64,000 bases of DNA from JAJEBT01 sp965214975 (GCA_965214975.1 OZ244055.1:3162001-3226000), one strand, 5' to 3'. Shown: positions 53,068 through 63,430, counted from the stretch's first letter. Numbers and translations are program-made. The notes: generated from the sequence alone by a model not told the origin.

Positions 53068-54084
53068 ATGACCGCCGATCCCGAGGCGGCGTTCCACGGC
53101 GAGGTGGCGGGCGTGGCGCCGCGTCCCCCCGAGCCGTCTCCGGAGGCGCTGTTCCCCGCCCTGCTCGACCGTCTTCGCGGCGTCTTCGCAGCCCCGCGCA
53201 TGGGCTATGCGGTTCCGCCGGCGCGGATCTCCGGTGGAACCAACTGCTTCATATACCGTTTGCTGTTGAACGGCGCGCCGCCGCATCTCGGCGGGCCGCT
53301 GGTGCTGCGTCTCTATCCCAGGGGCCGCGGCGAATACCGCGTCGTCAAGGAGGCGGCGTTCCAGAACGCGCTCGCGGCCGCGGGCTATCCGGCGCCGCGG
53401 GTTCACCTGCACGAAGCCGACCCGTCGATCCTCGGCGGCGCCTTTCTGGTCGCCGAATTCCGACCCGGCGAGACGCTGGGGGTTTCCGCCGCCCTGCCCG
53501 ACCGGCTCGCGGAATTCCACGCAGTCCTGCACGACATCGATCCGGCGGCGGCGATCGACGCGTTCCGCGGCCTCGAATGGGAGGAGGGGCGCTACCGGTT
53601 CGACGCCGCGTCCGAGGTCGCCCTGCTGCACCGGTGGCAGCGGTTGCCGGAGCGGCTGCGTCCGGTCGTCGGCTGGCTGTCGGAGAACCCGCCGCCGGAG
53701 GGCGGCAGCCCCGTGATCTGCCACGGCGACTTCCATCCTTTCAACATCCTGGTCGAGGGCGGACGCGTCACCGGCGTGCTCGACTGGTCGAACGTGGTGC
53801 TCGCCAGCCCGGAGCTCGATGTCGCCCGGACGATGTCGTTCGCCGCGGTGGCCGCCCGCCATCTTCGGGCCCTGTCCGACCCCTCGGGGATCATGCGGCG
53901 GTATCTCGCGCGCTACCGCGAGCTGCGGACGGTCGACGACGCCAGGCTCGAGTATTTCCGGATCCGGCATTCCCTGCTTGCCCTCGCCAACGCCGCCGGC
54001 AGTTGGGCGATCTGGCAGGATCCGGTGATTGCCCGCGAACTCGAGGCGGACATCCTTCGCGTGACGGGGATCGCGCTCGCGTGA
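53068..54084 (+). CDS. Aminoglycoside-phosphotransferase-fold kinase
   Basis: A 338-residue protein of the APH/choline-kinase-like family. The catalytic loop is I-C-H-G-D-F-H-P-F-N-I-L near residue 225 and the metal-binding motif follows as G-V-L-D-W-S near residue 242; the N-terminal nucleotide part has G-G-T-N-C-F-I-Y-R and L-V-L-R-L-Y-P-R-G. It phosphorylates a small hydroxyl or amino compound, probably not an antibiotic. The ATG at 53068 begins just before the conserved region. Confidence 0.85.
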   Translation: MTADPEAAFHGEVAGVAPRPPEPSPEALFPALLDRLRGVFAAPRMGYAVPPARISGGTNCFIYRLLLNGAPPHLGGPLVLRLYPRGRGEYRVVKEAAFQNALAAAGYPAPRVHLHEADPSILGGAFLVAEFRPGETLGVSAALPDRLAEFHAVLHDIDPAAAIDAFRGLEWEEGRYRFDAASEVALLHRWQRLPERLRPVVGWLSENPPPEGGSPVICHGDFHPFNILVEGGRVTGVLDWSNVVLASPELDVARTMSFAAVAARHLRALSDPSGIMRRYLARYRELRTVDDARLEYFRIRHSLLALANAAGSWAIWQDPVIARELEADILRVTGIALA

Positions 54085-54140
54085 GCGCATGCGGAGAACA
54101 TGCCGGCCGTTTCCGCCGACGGCGCGGAACTCCGGACTCG

Positions 54141-54170
54141 TTGACGGGGCAGGGTTTTTCACGCTATGTT
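54141..54170 (+). promoter_or_regulatory. Promoter with a 350-nt leader before the PhyH gene
   Basis: -35 TTGACG (54141-54146), 18-nt spacer, -10 TATGTT (54165-54170). The next start codon is at 54530, so the leader is about 350 nt. It is GC-rich with short self-complementary runs, but I recognise no riboswitch or RNA gene in 54171-54529. Confidence 0.5.
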
Positions 54171-54529
54171 CCGGACGTGGAACGGAGGCGCCCGCAGCCG
54201 TGCGCCGCCGCCGCGGGAACGGGCGCGGGAAGGGTGCGGGCAGCGGAGCGGTGGCGTGACGGGTTCGACCCGCATGCGGGCGGGTGCGAAAAGAAGGGAT
54301 TTCGTGTTGTCGACAAGGCCGATGGCGTCAGGGGCGCCGCCGCCCCGTTCCGGGTGCGCTCGAGAGCGGCTAGGCACGCCGCTCGGCGACGGCTGGATGG
54401 TGCGTCGCCGGGTCTCGGTGATGCCGCGCGACTTCGGGCGGGCAAGCCGTCGGGAGCCGCTCGGGAGGCGGGCACGCCGTGCTGTGCCCGAAGTGTCCCG
54501 CGAGGGCGCGGCGGCGGCGGAAGCGGACC

Positions 54530-55303
54530 ATGCCGCTCGCTGAGGAGTACGCCGAGAACGGAATCGTCCACGTCCCGGGCGTGTTCTCCAGGGCCGAGGT
54601 CGAGACGGCGACCGCGGCGGTCGCGCATCTGCCGGACTGGATCCGGCGCCGGAGCGGCGACCGCAACGTCCAGCGCGTTCAGCCCCTGCAGTCCTGCGGG
54701 GCGGTCGAGGATCCCGCCTGGATCGGCGCGTTCTACGACAACCCCGCGCTCGACGAGGCGGTCGCCGGCATTTTCGACCGTTGGATCACGCCCGCGCCCC
54801 GGATGTCGCGCGACCCCCATCTCACCGGCCTCCTGATCGATCCCCTCGACCGCTGGTGGTCGACGGGGCTTCACCGCGACTACCGCGACTTCATCGACGG
54901 CCTCGACGTCGAGGCATGGCGCATGCGGGCCGGCGACTGGCGGTACTTCAACCAGATCAACATCCCGCTGCTCGCCGATGCAAGTCTCTGGGCGGTTCCG
55001 GGGTCGCATCTGCGCGACGACCTCGAGAGCGAGGCCCGCCTGGTCGCGGCGCGCGAGCGCCACCGTCGCTGCAGGACGACCGACATGAGCGCCGCCGACG
55101 TCGACGTCTGCCGACGCGAGCTGGTCGCGGCGCTCGAGGACTGCGGCGCGCGTCTCGTTCGCGCCGAACCCGGCGACCTTGTCCTCTACCGCAGCTGCAT
55201 GCTGCATTGCGGGATCTACGAGCCCGGGGTGAAGCGCCTCACGCTCCATGACGCCGTCTATTCCGTCGAATGGCACCAGTATGCGTTCGGGACGGTCTCC
55301 TGA
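54530..55303 (+). CDS. Phytanoyl-CoA dioxygenase (PhyH) family protein
   Basis: A 257-residue Fe(II)/2-oxoglutarate oxygenase. Metal ligands are H115-R-D117 in S-T-G-L-H-R-D-Y and the distal His in C-M-L-H-C-G-I near residue 222. Family marks include V-H-V-P-G-V-F-S at the N-terminus and L-W-A-V-P-G-S-H-L near residue 154. It hydroxylates a small molecule not identifiable here. The ATG was chosen from this N-terminus. Confidence 0.85.
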   Translation: MPLAEEYAENGIVHVPGVFSRAEVETATAAVAHLPDWIRRRSGDRNVQRVQPLQSCGAVEDPAWIGAFYDNPALDEAVAGIFDRWITPAPRMSRDPHLTGLLIDPLDRWWSTGLHRDYRDFIDGLDVEAWRMRAGDWRYFNQINIPLLADASLWAVPGSHLRDDLESEARLVAARERHRRCRTTDMSAADVDVCRRELVAALEDCGARLVRAEPGDLVLYRSCMLHCGIYEPGVKRLTLHDAVYSVEWHQYAFGTVS

Positions 55304-55310
55304 CGGCACC

Positions 55311-55327
55311 GCGGCGGCCTCCGCCGC
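55311..55327 (+). terminator. Hairpin after the PhyH gene
   Basis: GCGGCGG (55311-55317) pairs with CCGCCGC (55321-55327) around a 3-nt loop, 7 nt after the stop. No T-run follows. Confidence 0.4.
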
Positions 55328-55526
55328 GCCGCGCCCCTAGCGGGGCTGTCCCGTGCTGGCCGGGCGTCCGCTCCGGACGGGCCGGAACGGTCCCGTCCGT
55401 GCCGTCGCGGCGGTCCGCGGGCTCCGGGGACGCCGCCGATCGGCCGGATCCCGTTGGGATCCCGTCATCCGGGCGACCGCTTCCGGTCCGGGACCGTGGC
55501 GCGGGACAGTCCCCGGCGCCCGTCGA

Positions 55527-55555
55527 TGGACGCCTTTTCCCGGCTCTGCCATACT
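55527..55555 (+). promoter_or_regulatory. Promoter of the NDUFA12-mlaD operon
   Basis: -35-like TGGACG (55527-55532), 17-nt spacer, -10 CATACT (55550-55555), about 38 nt before the first ATG. Confidence 0.4.
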
Positions 55556-55592
55556 GCCGCCCGGATGCACCGGGCGGCGCGGACTTCGGGTC

Positions 55593-55949
55593 ATGACCAT
55601 AGGCACGCGGCTTTACACCATGCTGCACGGCGAGCGGGTCGGCGCCGACAGCCAGGGCAACCGGTACTACCGGTCGCGGCGGACGCCGGCCGGCGGGAGG
55701 GAACGTCGTTGGGTGCTGTACGACGGCGCGGCCGAAGCCTCGCGGGTGCCTCCCGCCTGGCATGCCTGGCTGCATCGCACGACGGACGAGGTTCCCGGGG
55801 ACGACGGCGGATTCCGGTGGAAATGGCAGAAGGAGCACGCGCCCAACCGCACCGGCACGCCCGAGGCCTACCGGCCGCCCGGCCACACGCTGATGGGGGG
55901 CAGGCGAGACCGCGCCACCGGCGACTACGAGCCCTGGCAGCCCGACTGA
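55593..55949 (+). CDS. NADH:ubiquinone oxidoreductase subunit NDUFA12-like
   Basis: A 118-residue homologue of the mitochondrial complex I subunit B17.2, found in Alphaproteobacteria. Seen: G-N-R-Y-Y-R near residue 22, R-R-W-V-L-Y-D-G near residue 38, V-P-P-A-W-H-A-W-L-H-R near residue 52 and a tail with Y-R-P-P-G-H and Y-E-P-W-Q-P. It stabilises the peripheral arm of complex I. mlaD follows after 25 nt, the usual arrangement in this class. Confidence 0.94.
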   Translation: MTIGTRLYTMLHGERVGADSQGNRYYRSRRTPAGGRERRWVLYDGAAEASRVPPAWHAWLHRTTDEVPGDDGGFRWKWQKEHAPNRTGTPEAYRPPGHTLMGGRRDRATGDYEPWQPD

Positions 55950-55974
55950 ACCGGCGTCCGGAAGGAGACCTGCC

Positions 55975-56436
55975 ATGCGAAGAAACCCGATCGAGGCGGT
56001 CATGGGGGCGGTGGTGCTCGTCGTGGCCGGGATCTTTCTCGCGTTCGCCTACAGCACGGCGGATCTCGGCACCTTCGAGGGCTACGAGATCAGCGCCAGC
56101 TTCGACCGCGCCGACGGCGTGGGGCCGGGGACCGACGTGCGCATGAGCGGCATCAAGATCGGCACGGTCTCCGACGCGGTCCTCGACCCCGAGAGCTACC
56201 AGGCGCGCGTCCGGATGACGATCAGGTCCGCGGTCAGGATCCCCGACGACAGTTCGGCGTCGGTGACCTCGGACGGTCTTCTCGGAGACCATTTTCTCAA
56301 CCTCTCGCCGGGCGGGTCGGAGGACATGCTGCCGCCGGGCGGAGAGATCGCCGACACCCAGGGATCGGTGGATCTGACGGCGCTGATCGGCCGGATGATC
56401 TTCAACCCCTCCGAGGGCGATGGCGGAGCCAGATAG
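55975..56436 (+). CDS. mlaD: Outer-membrane lipid asymmetry protein MlaD
   Basis: A 153-residue MCE-domain protein. One membrane segment at residues 9-29 is followed by the MCE core: A-S-F-D-R-A-D-G-V-G-P-G-T-D-V near residue 41, G-I-K-I-G-T-V near residue 60 and G-L-L-G-D-H-F-L-N near residue 102. It is the periplasmic lipid-binding ring of the Mla phospholipid importer; the other subunits are elsewhere. It overlaps the methyltransferase start by 17 nt. Confidence 0.93.
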   Translation: MRRNPIEAVMGAVVLVVAGIFLAFAYSTADLGTFEGYEISASFDRADGVGPGTDVRMSGIKIGTVSDAVLDPESYQARVRMTIRSAVRIPDDSSASVTSDGLLGDHFLNLSPGGSEDMLPPGGEIADTQGSVDLTALIGRMIFNPSEGDGGAR

Positions 56437-57196
56437 CGGCGCGCGGCGGCCTGCGCAGTCCTGGGATCCCGCCCGCTACGCGAAAAACGCCCGTTTCGTC
56501 GCCGAACTCGGCGAACCCCTGATCGCGTTGCTCGGTCCGCGGCCCGGCGAGCGCATTCTCGACATCGGATGCGGCGACGGCGCGCTCACCCGCAAGCTCG
56601 CCGACACGGGAGCCCGCGTGACCGGCATCGACAGCGCGCCGGAACAGGTGCGGGCGGCGCGTGCGCTCGGCCTCGACGCCCGGGTGGCCGACGGCCAGGC
56701 GCTTTCCTTCGACCGCGAGTTCGACGGCATCCTGAGCAACGCCGCGCTGCACTGGATGAAGCGCCCCGACGACGCCATCGACGGCATGTGGCGGGCGCTC
56801 CGGTCCGGCGGCAGGATCGCCGCCGAGATGGGCGGACGCGGCAACGTCGGAACCATTCACGCGGCCCTCGCCGCGGGGCTGGACCGCCGCGGGATCGACG
56901 CCACTTCCGCCGACCCCTGGTACTTTCCGGCCCCGGACGAGTACCGCAGGCGGCTCGAGCGCGCGGGCTTCGAGGTGCGGACCGTCGAGCTTCGCCCGCG
57001 CCCCACGCGACTTCCGGGAGATCTCGCGGACTGGCTCAGCACGTTCGGCGAACCCTTTCTCGCGAGCGTGCCGGCTTCCGAGCGCGGGATCCTGATCGAC
57101 GAGGTCGCGAAGGCCGCCGCGCCCGCGCTTCGCCGGGCCGACGGCAGCTGGACCGCGGACTACGTGAGGCTGCGCTTCTTCGCCGTCAAGCCGTGA
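56420..57196 (+). CDS. Class I SAM-dependent methyltransferase
   Basis: A 258-residue methyltransferase. The SAM-binding motif is I-L-D-I-G-C-G-D-G-A-L-T near residue 46, the acidic residue after strand 2 is in V-T-G-I-D-S-A near residue 69, and N-A-A-L-H-W-M near residue 110 is motif post II, as in the trans-aconitate/UbiE-like group. The substrate is unknown. It is placed between mlaD and DUF2155, which are often adjacent in this class, so it looks like a later insertion into the operon. Confidence 0.87.
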   Translation: MAEPDSGARRPAQSWDPARYAKNARFVAELGEPLIALLGPRPGERILDIGCGDGALTRKLADTGARVTGIDSAPEQVRAARALGLDARVADGQALSFDREFDGILSNAALHWMKRPDDAIDGMWRALRSGGRIAAEMGGRGNVGTIHAALAAGLDRRGIDATSADPWYFPAPDEYRRRLERAGFEVRTVELRPRPTRLPGDLADWLSTFGEPFLASVPASERGILIDEVAKAAAPALRRADGSWTADYVRLRFFAVKP

Positions 57197-57203
57197 CCCG
57201 CCC

Positions 57204-57575
57204 GTGGCCGCCCTTCACGGCCTGACTCTCGCGCTCGCGCTGGCGCAGTCCGCCGCGCCGGCCGCGGGCGTCGTCGCCGTCCTGCAGGGGCTGGACAAGA
57301 TCACCGCCCGCATCACCACCATGGAGGCGCCGGTCGGCGCGCCGGTGCGCTTCGGCACGCTGGAGATCGTGGTGCGCCGCTGCTACAGGCGTCCGCCCGA
57401 GGAGCTGCCCGAGAGGACGGCCTTTCTCGAGATCCGCGAGCGTCGGCCCGGGGAGGCGCCGGCGCCCCTGTTCGCGGGCTGGATGTTCGCCTCGAGCCCG
57501 GCCGTGTCCGCGCTCGAGCACCCGGTCTACGACGTCTGGGTGGTCGACTGCAGGAACGCCTCGAGTTCGGGCTGA
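57204..57575 (+). CDS. DUF2155 family protein
   Basis: A 123-residue exported protein with a short hydrophobic N-terminus, then L-D-K-I-T-A-R-I-T-T-M-E-A-P-V-G near residue 30, V-R-R-C-Y-R-R-P near residue 56 and F-A-G-W-M-F-A-S-S-P near residue 90. These match the DUF2155 family, common next to mlaD or aat in Alphaproteobacteria and of unknown role. It starts with GTG. Its last 49 nt overlap the end of aat on the other strand. Confidence 0.88.
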   Translation: MAALHGLTLALALAQSAAPAAGVVAVLQGLDKITARITTMEAPVGAPVRFGTLEIVVRRCYRRPPEELPERTAFLEIRERRPGEAPAPLFAGWMFASSPAVSALEHPVYDVWVVDCRNASSSG

Positions 57576-58177
57576 CCGAGTTCCGGCTCGAACGCCGCCC
57601 GGCGGTCGAGCGCGTCCCGGAGTCGCCGCCGGTAGCCGGCGCGCGGGATCTCGACGACCCCGAACGTGGCCAGGTGATCGGTGGCGAACTGGGTGTCCAG
57701 CAGCGTGAAACCGGCCTTGCGGAGCCGGGCGACGAGGTGGACGAGCGCGATCTTGCTGGCGTCGCGCAGGCGGCTGAACATGCTTTCGCCGAAGAACGCC
57801 GCTCCGAGCGCGACCCCGTACAGCCCGCCCGCGAGTTCCCGCCCGTTCCAGACCTCGACGCTGTGGGCGCGGCCCATGCGGCTGAGCTCGACGTAGAGCG
57901 AGACGATCTCGGCGTTGATCCAGGACTCCTCGCTGCGGGGCCGAGGCCCGGCGCAGGCCCGGATGACGGCCTCGAACGCGGTGTCGCAGCGGATCTCCCA
58001 CGGGGAGTTCCGGACGGTTCTGCGCAGCCGGCGCGGAACGTGGAAGGCGTCGAGCGGCAGGACGCCGCGGACTTCGGGATCGATCCAGTGGAGATCCGGC
58101 CCGTCGCGCCGTTCCGCCATCGGGAACAGCCCGGCGGCGTAGGCGCGCAGCACGATCTCCGGCGTCAGCGCGGACAC
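57527..58177 (-). CDS. aat: Leucyl/phenylalanyl-tRNA-protein transferase
   Basis: Adds Leu or Phe to N-terminal Arg/Lys of proteins, marking them for ClpAP. The protein of about 216 residues begins S-A-L-T-P-E-I-V-L-R-A-Y-A-A-G-L-F-P-M-A; further marks are W-I-N-A-E near residue 86, H-S-V-E-V-W near residue 105, G-G-L-Y-G-V near residue 117 and F-G-E-S-M-F near residue 129. A GTG at 58177 is chosen because it opens this block and clears accC by 16 nt; a TTG at 58213 would overlap accC. Confidence 0.92.
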   Translation of the reverse strand: MSALTPEIVLRAYAAGLFPMAERRDGPDLHWIDPEVRGVLPLDAFHVPRRLRRTVRNSPWEIRCDTAFEAVIRACAGPRPRSEESWINAEIVSLYVELSRMGRAHSVEVWNGRELAGGLYGVALGAAFFGESMFSRLRDASKIALVHLVARLRKAGFTLLDTQFATDHLATFGVVEIPRAGYRRRLRDALDRRAAFEPELGQPELEAFLQSTTQTS

Positions 58178-58193
58178 GGTTTCCGCCCCGGAC

Positions 58194-59540
<1,347 letters not shown>

Positions 59541-59566
59541 CTCGACGGTCCGCCGGCCGGACGGCC

Positions 59567-60004
59567 CTACTCGACGATCATGAGGTCTTCGCCGAACTCG
59601 ACCGGATCCGTGTCCGCGACGAGGATCCGCTTGATCGTTCCGGCGCGCGGCGCGCGCACCGGATTGTAGGTCTTCATGGCCTCGATCAGGGCCACGGTCT
59701 GGCCCTCGCTCACGCTGTCGCCCGGCCGGACGAAGGGATCGGCGCCGGGCTGGGGGGCGAGATAGACGGTGCCGACCATGGGCGCGGTGATCGCCGACCC
59801 CGGTTCCGGCGGCGGGGCGGGAGGTTCGTCCGGGCGCTCCGCGGGAGCGTTTCGGGCCGGAGCCGGCGCGGGGGCGGCGGGGGTCCGGGCGACCCGCACC
59901 CGCCGGCCGCCGGCCTCGTACTCGATCTCGGTGAGGGAGGTCTCGTCGAGCAGTTCGGCGAGTTTCCGCACCAGCCCGCCGTCGACGTCGAACTTGGTGG
60001 CCAT
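59567..60004 (-). CDS. accB: Biotin carboxyl carrier protein of acetyl-CoA carboxylase
   Basis: A 145-residue carrier. N-terminal helix (residues 5-25), Ala/Pro-rich linker (42-70) and a biotinyl domain from residue 72 with the biotin lysine at K111 in E-A-M-K-T-Y-N. The usual sequence after the lysine is M or L-M-N; T-Y-N is a mild variation. Its start shares one base with the aroQ stop (TGATG), so aroQ-accB-accC is one operon. Confidence 0.96.
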   Translation of the reverse strand: MATKFDVDGGLVRKLAELLDETSLTEIEYEAGGRRVRVARTPAAPAPAPARNAPAERPDEPPAPPPEPGSAITAPMVGTVYLAPQPGADPFVRPGDSVSEGQTVALIEAMKTYNPVRAPRAGTIKRILVADTDPVEFGEDLMIVE

Positions 60005-60462
60005 CAGCACTCCCCTCGCGTCCCGATCAGCCGGGCGACCGCGTCCAGGGCGAGCAGATAGCCGTGCGCGCCGAATCCCGAGATCACGCCGTCGGCTGCC
60101 GCCGACACGTAGGAGTGCTTCCGGAACGGCTCGCGGCGGTAGATGTTCGACAGATGCACCTCGACGACGGGAAGGTCCGTCAGCTGCAACGCGTCCATGA
60201 TCGCGACGGAGGTGTGGGTGAATCCCGCGGGGTTGATGACGATTCCCGCCGCCGACCCGCGGGCCTCTTGGATCCAGTCGACGAGTTCGCCTTCGCCGTT
60301 GCTCTGGCGGAAATCGATCTCCAGCCCGAGGTCGTCGGCCCGCGACCGGCAGGCGGTGCGGATGTCGTCGAGGGTGTCGCGGCCGTAGATCTCGGGCTCG
60401 CGAATCCCCAGCATGTTGAGGTTCGGGCCGTTCAGCACGAGAACGCGAGACGATGACGCCAC
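60004..60462 (-). CDS. aroQ: Type II 3-dehydroquinate dehydratase
   Basis: A 152-residue shikimate-pathway enzyme. Seen: L-N-G-P-N-L-N-M-L-G near residue 10, the catalytic Tyr in E-I-Y-G near residue 25, N-P-A-G-F-T-H-T-S near residue 76 and E-V-H-L-S-N-I-Y-R-R-E-P-F-R near residue 99. It starts with GTG at 60462. Placement before accB-accC is typical for Alphaproteobacteria. Confidence 0.96.
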   Translation of the reverse strand: MASSSRVLVLNGPNLNMLGIREPEIYGRDTLDDIRTACRSRADDLGLEIDFRQSNGEGELVDWIQEARGSAAGIVINPAGFTHTSVAIMDALQLTDLPVVEVHLSNIYRREPFRKHSYVSAAADGVISGFGAHGYLLALDAVARLIGTRGEC

Positions 60463-60593
60463 TTTTCCAGTCCCGGAATCGCCGTTTGCGCCGTGCTCGG
60501 GAAGCGTTTCCGGACACGGCGGCCCGAACGCCGCGCAGGCGGCGGGATGCCCGCGGAAGTCTTCTCCGGTTCCGCCCGGAAGTCGAGGCGCCG

Positions 60594-60623
60594 ATACTAG
60601 TGCGCATCCGGCCGGCTTGACAA
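60594..60623 (-). promoter_or_regulatory. Promoter of aroQ-accB-accC
   Basis: On the minus strand: -35 TTGTCA (60623-60618), 18-nt spacer, -10 TAGTAT (60599-60594). The leader would be about 125 nt. Confidence 0.55.
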
Positions 60624-61447
60624 GACTCGCCGGATTCCGGCGCGGGACGATCCCGTGCCCGGTTCCGCCGGCCGGGTTCCCGGCGAAGCCGGTTGCATCC
60701 CGATCCCTCCCCGGGAGCGCACCCGGCGGCTTCCCGCCCGTCGGCGTCGCGGCGCGCCTCGCCGGGCCGCGAGAACGCGCGCGGCGGGTCGCTCCGGGAT
60801 CCCGCGGCGTCGTTGCCCGAGGCCGGGCCGGTCGGAAAGAGGCGTCATCGGAGGGAGGGGGTCGTGCCGACGGCAACGAGCGCTGTCGGACATGTGCGGG
60901 AAACCGTCCCGGGCTTGCGTGGTTCGTTCGCGTCCCGAGAACCCGGTGTGCATCCCGAACATCCGGCGGCTTGCCTGGAGGTTGCCTCGCCGATAAGGTT
61001 CAGGGGTTCGGGTTCCATGGCGGGCGCCGCCAGCCGGGAGAACGCGCTTGAACCCGCGGCGAAGGCTGTTCGGCGGAACGGGGCGGCCTTTCGCCTGTTC
61101 GGCCGGCTCAACTGGAGGCGCCCGTCCCGTCGGAACGGTTCCGGCGAGGAAACGGCCTGATGCATCGCGGGACAAACGCCATGGCTGACAGAGACGCCCA
61201 GATTCACGAGGTCGTTGCCGATCTCGCCCCGGGGTGCGACCGGCAGGACGGTGCCCGCGCGATCGCCGGGCGATGCGGGGATCCGGACTTCGAGGCTCGG
61301 GTCGGCGCTGGCCCGACCGGGGTTCCCGGAACCGGAGGCGTCGAAACCCCCGAAGGGGCGACGGTGAAGCCGGCTTCGGCACCGGCAAGCCGCTGCAGAT
61401 CGTTTTTCCCGTTGCCGGCGAGGGCTGGAGCGGGGGATCCGCGGACC
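60624..61447. other. Gene-poor region between aroQ and the TolC-like gene
   Basis: About 820 nt. Open frames cross it but none matches a family or shows a ribosome site. The tolC-type reading frame is open back to an ATG at 61160, but residues before the signal peptide look noncoding. Confidence 0.4.
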
Positions 61448-62887
61448 GTGCGTCCTTCCCGGCCGTCACGGCTCGTGTCGGCCGGAAGAGCCGGTTTTCT
61501 TTGCCTTGCCGCCGGCCTTCTGGCCGCGCCGCCGGCCGGTGCGCTGTCCCTGGCCGAAGCCATGGCAGAGGCGGCGCTGCGGAACCCCGAGGTGCGCGCC
61601 GCCCGCGCGGCGGCGCGCGGCGGACACGAGGCGTTGCCGCTGGCGCGCTCGGCCTGGATGCCCACGGTCGAGTTGTACAGCGGCGTCAACCTGACGCGCA
61701 TCAGCGATTACCCGGCAGTTGGTGGGTTTCGCGCGGTCACCATTGACGACAGCACCATCCTTATTCCTTATACCGTCAACACGATTCGCGACATCGAGGA
61801 GCGCACGCTGGGCCTCGCCTTGCGGCAGAGGGTCTATCACGGGGGCAGTCACTGGGCGCGGCTGCGGCAGGCCGAGGAGCAGGTTCTGCAAGGCGGCGCG
61901 GACGTCGAACGGACGGAACAGCGAGTGCTGCTGAGCGTGGCGACGGCCTATCTCGATGTGCTTCGCGCGGAACGCGCGGTGCAGCTGCACGAGGCGTCGG
62001 TCGCGGCGTTCGAGGAGCGCAGGCGCGAGACCGAAACGCAGTTCCGGATCGGGGATCGCACCCAGGCCGACATGGCCCAGGCGGACGCCGAGCTCGCTGT
62101 TGCGGAGGCGGATCTGGCGACGGCGAAAGCCGACCTCCGGACGCAGCGCGCCCTGTTCCTGTCCGTGGCGGGCGTGCCGGCGGACGGCCTCGAACCGGTC
62201 GGCGAGCCCGGCGGGCTGCCGGAAGCCCTGGAAACCGCGCGTCGGGCCGCGGTCGATGCCGCCCCGGCGGTGCGCGCGGCCGCCCATGCCGAGCGCGCGG
62301 CCGGCCACGAGGTGCGCGCCGCTGCCGGCCAGATCGGACTCCGGGTCGATCTGCAGGGCGGGATCGTGCGGACCGCGGGGACCGGAAGAGGGTCTCCGGA
62401 CAGCACGGATGCGTCGCTGGGCGTGCGCCTGACCGTGCCTCTCTACCAGGCCGGCGCGGCCGGGGCGCGGCTTCGCCAGGCGCGCCAGCTCCGGTCGCGG
62501 CGTCAGGATGAGCTTCTGGTCGCGAGGCGCGCGGCCATGCAGCGGGCCACGCGCGCATGGAACGACCTCGCCGCCGCCCGCGAGCGGCGCACCGCCCTGA
62601 CGGCGGCGGCCGAGGCGTCGCGCGTCGCGCTCGCAGGGATCCGCCGGGAAGCGAGGATCGGCGAGCGCACGACGCGCGAGGTTCTGGATGCCGAGCGCAT
62701 CCTGATCTCGCGCCGCGTCCGGGTTCTGTCGGCGGAACGCGACGCCGTGGTCGGCGCCTACGGGCTTCTGGGGGCGGTCGGAGCCCTCACGGCGCGGCGG
62801 CTCGGGGTTCGCGGCGTGCCGGATCTCGCCGACGAGGCCCGCGAGGCGCGCGGCGATCTCCGGCCCGGGCTTCTGTTCCTGGAGTAG
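61448..62887 (+). CDS. TolC family outer-membrane efflux protein
   Basis: About 479 residues from a GTG at 61448. A signal peptide (R-L-V-S-A-G-R-A-G-F-L-C then a hydrophobic run ending P-A-G-A) precedes the TolC repeat: L-S-L-A-E-A-M-A-E-A-A-L-R-N-P-E-V near residue 39, L-A-L-R-Q-R-V-Y-H-G-G near residue 120, V-A-T-A-Y-L-D-V-L-R-A near residue 165, and a second half with V-R-L-T-V-P-L-Y-Q-A-G-A-A. It forms the outer-membrane duct of type I secretion or RND efflux. A GTG at 61364 would also fit; the start is uncertain. Confidence 0.9.
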   Translation: MRPSRPSRLVSAGRAGFLCLAAGLLAAPPAGALSLAEAMAEAALRNPEVRAARAAARGGHEALPLARSAWMPTVELYSGVNLTRISDYPAVGGFRAVTIDDSTILIPYTVNTIRDIEERTLGLALRQRVYHGGSHWARLRQAEEQVLQGGADVERTEQRVLLSVATAYLDVLRAERAVQLHEASVAAFEERRRETETQFRIGDRTQADMAQADAELAVAEADLATAKADLRTQRALFLSVAGVPADGLEPVGEPGGLPEALETARRAAVDAAPAVRAAAHAERAAGHEVRAAAGQIGLRVDLQGGIVRTAGTGRGSPDSTDASLGVRLTVPLYQAGAAGARLRQARQLRSRRQDELLVARRAAMQRATRAWNDLAAARERRTALTAAAEASRVALAGIRREARIGERTTREVLDAERILISRRVRVLSAERDAVVGAYGLLGAVGALTARRLGVRGVPDLADEAREARGDLRPGLLFLE

Positions 62888-62966
62888 GCGTTCGCGGCCG
62901 GACGCGTTCTTGCACGGAACCCGCGAACCCTGTAGGTTCGCGACCGGGCTGGCGGGAGGAGTGCGC

Positions 62967-63428
62967 ATGGGAATCGTCGACGCGCGTCTCGATGAGCTCG
63001 GCATCGCGCTTCCGGATGCGCCGAAGCCGGCCGCCAACTACGCGCCCTTCCGGATCAGCGGCGCCCAGGTGTTCATCGCCGGCCAGGTCTCGATCACGGC
63101 CGACCGCTCGATCACGGGAAAGCTGGGCGCCGATCTTGAGGTCGGGCAGGGCTACGAGGCCGCGCGGTTGTGCGGCCTCAACGTCCTGGCGCAGCTCAGG
63201 GCCGCGGTCGGGGACGGGATCGACCGCGCCCGCGCGGTCAAGCTCGGCGGCTTCGTCAACGCGGTGCCGGACTTCACCCGGCCCCCGCTCGTCGTCAACG
63301 GCGCGTCGGACCTGCTCGTGGAGGTTCTGGGCGACGAAAACGGCTCTCACGCGCGTTTCGCGGTTGCCGTCGCGTCGCTTCCCTCCGGCGCGGCGGTCGA
63401 GGTCGATGCGGTGTTCGAGGTGTCCTGA
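62967..63428 (+). CDS. RidA family protein
   Basis: A 153-residue member of the RidA/YjgF superfamily, whose classic members hydrolyse reactive enamines from PLP enzymes. Seen: F-I-A-G-Q-V near residue 36, G-K-L-G-A-D-L near residue 51, A-A-R-L-C-G-L-N-V-L-A near residue 65 and V-V-N-G-A-S-D-L-L near residue 110. The longer N-terminal part and missing catalytic-Arg tail place it in a divergent subgroup. GGGAGGAG precedes the ATG. Confidence 0.9.
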   Translation: MGIVDARLDELGIALPDAPKPAANYAPFRISGAQVFIAGQVSITADRSITGKLGADLEVGQGYEAARLCGLNVLAQLRAAVGDGIDRARAVKLGGFVNAVPDFTRPPLVVNGASDLLVEVLGDENGSHARFAVAVASLPSGAAVEVDAVFEVS

Positions 63429-63430
63429 CC

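Noticed and set aside
54171..54529. RNase P RNA or tmRNA in the long leader
   Set aside because: None of the conserved core motifs of either RNA is present.
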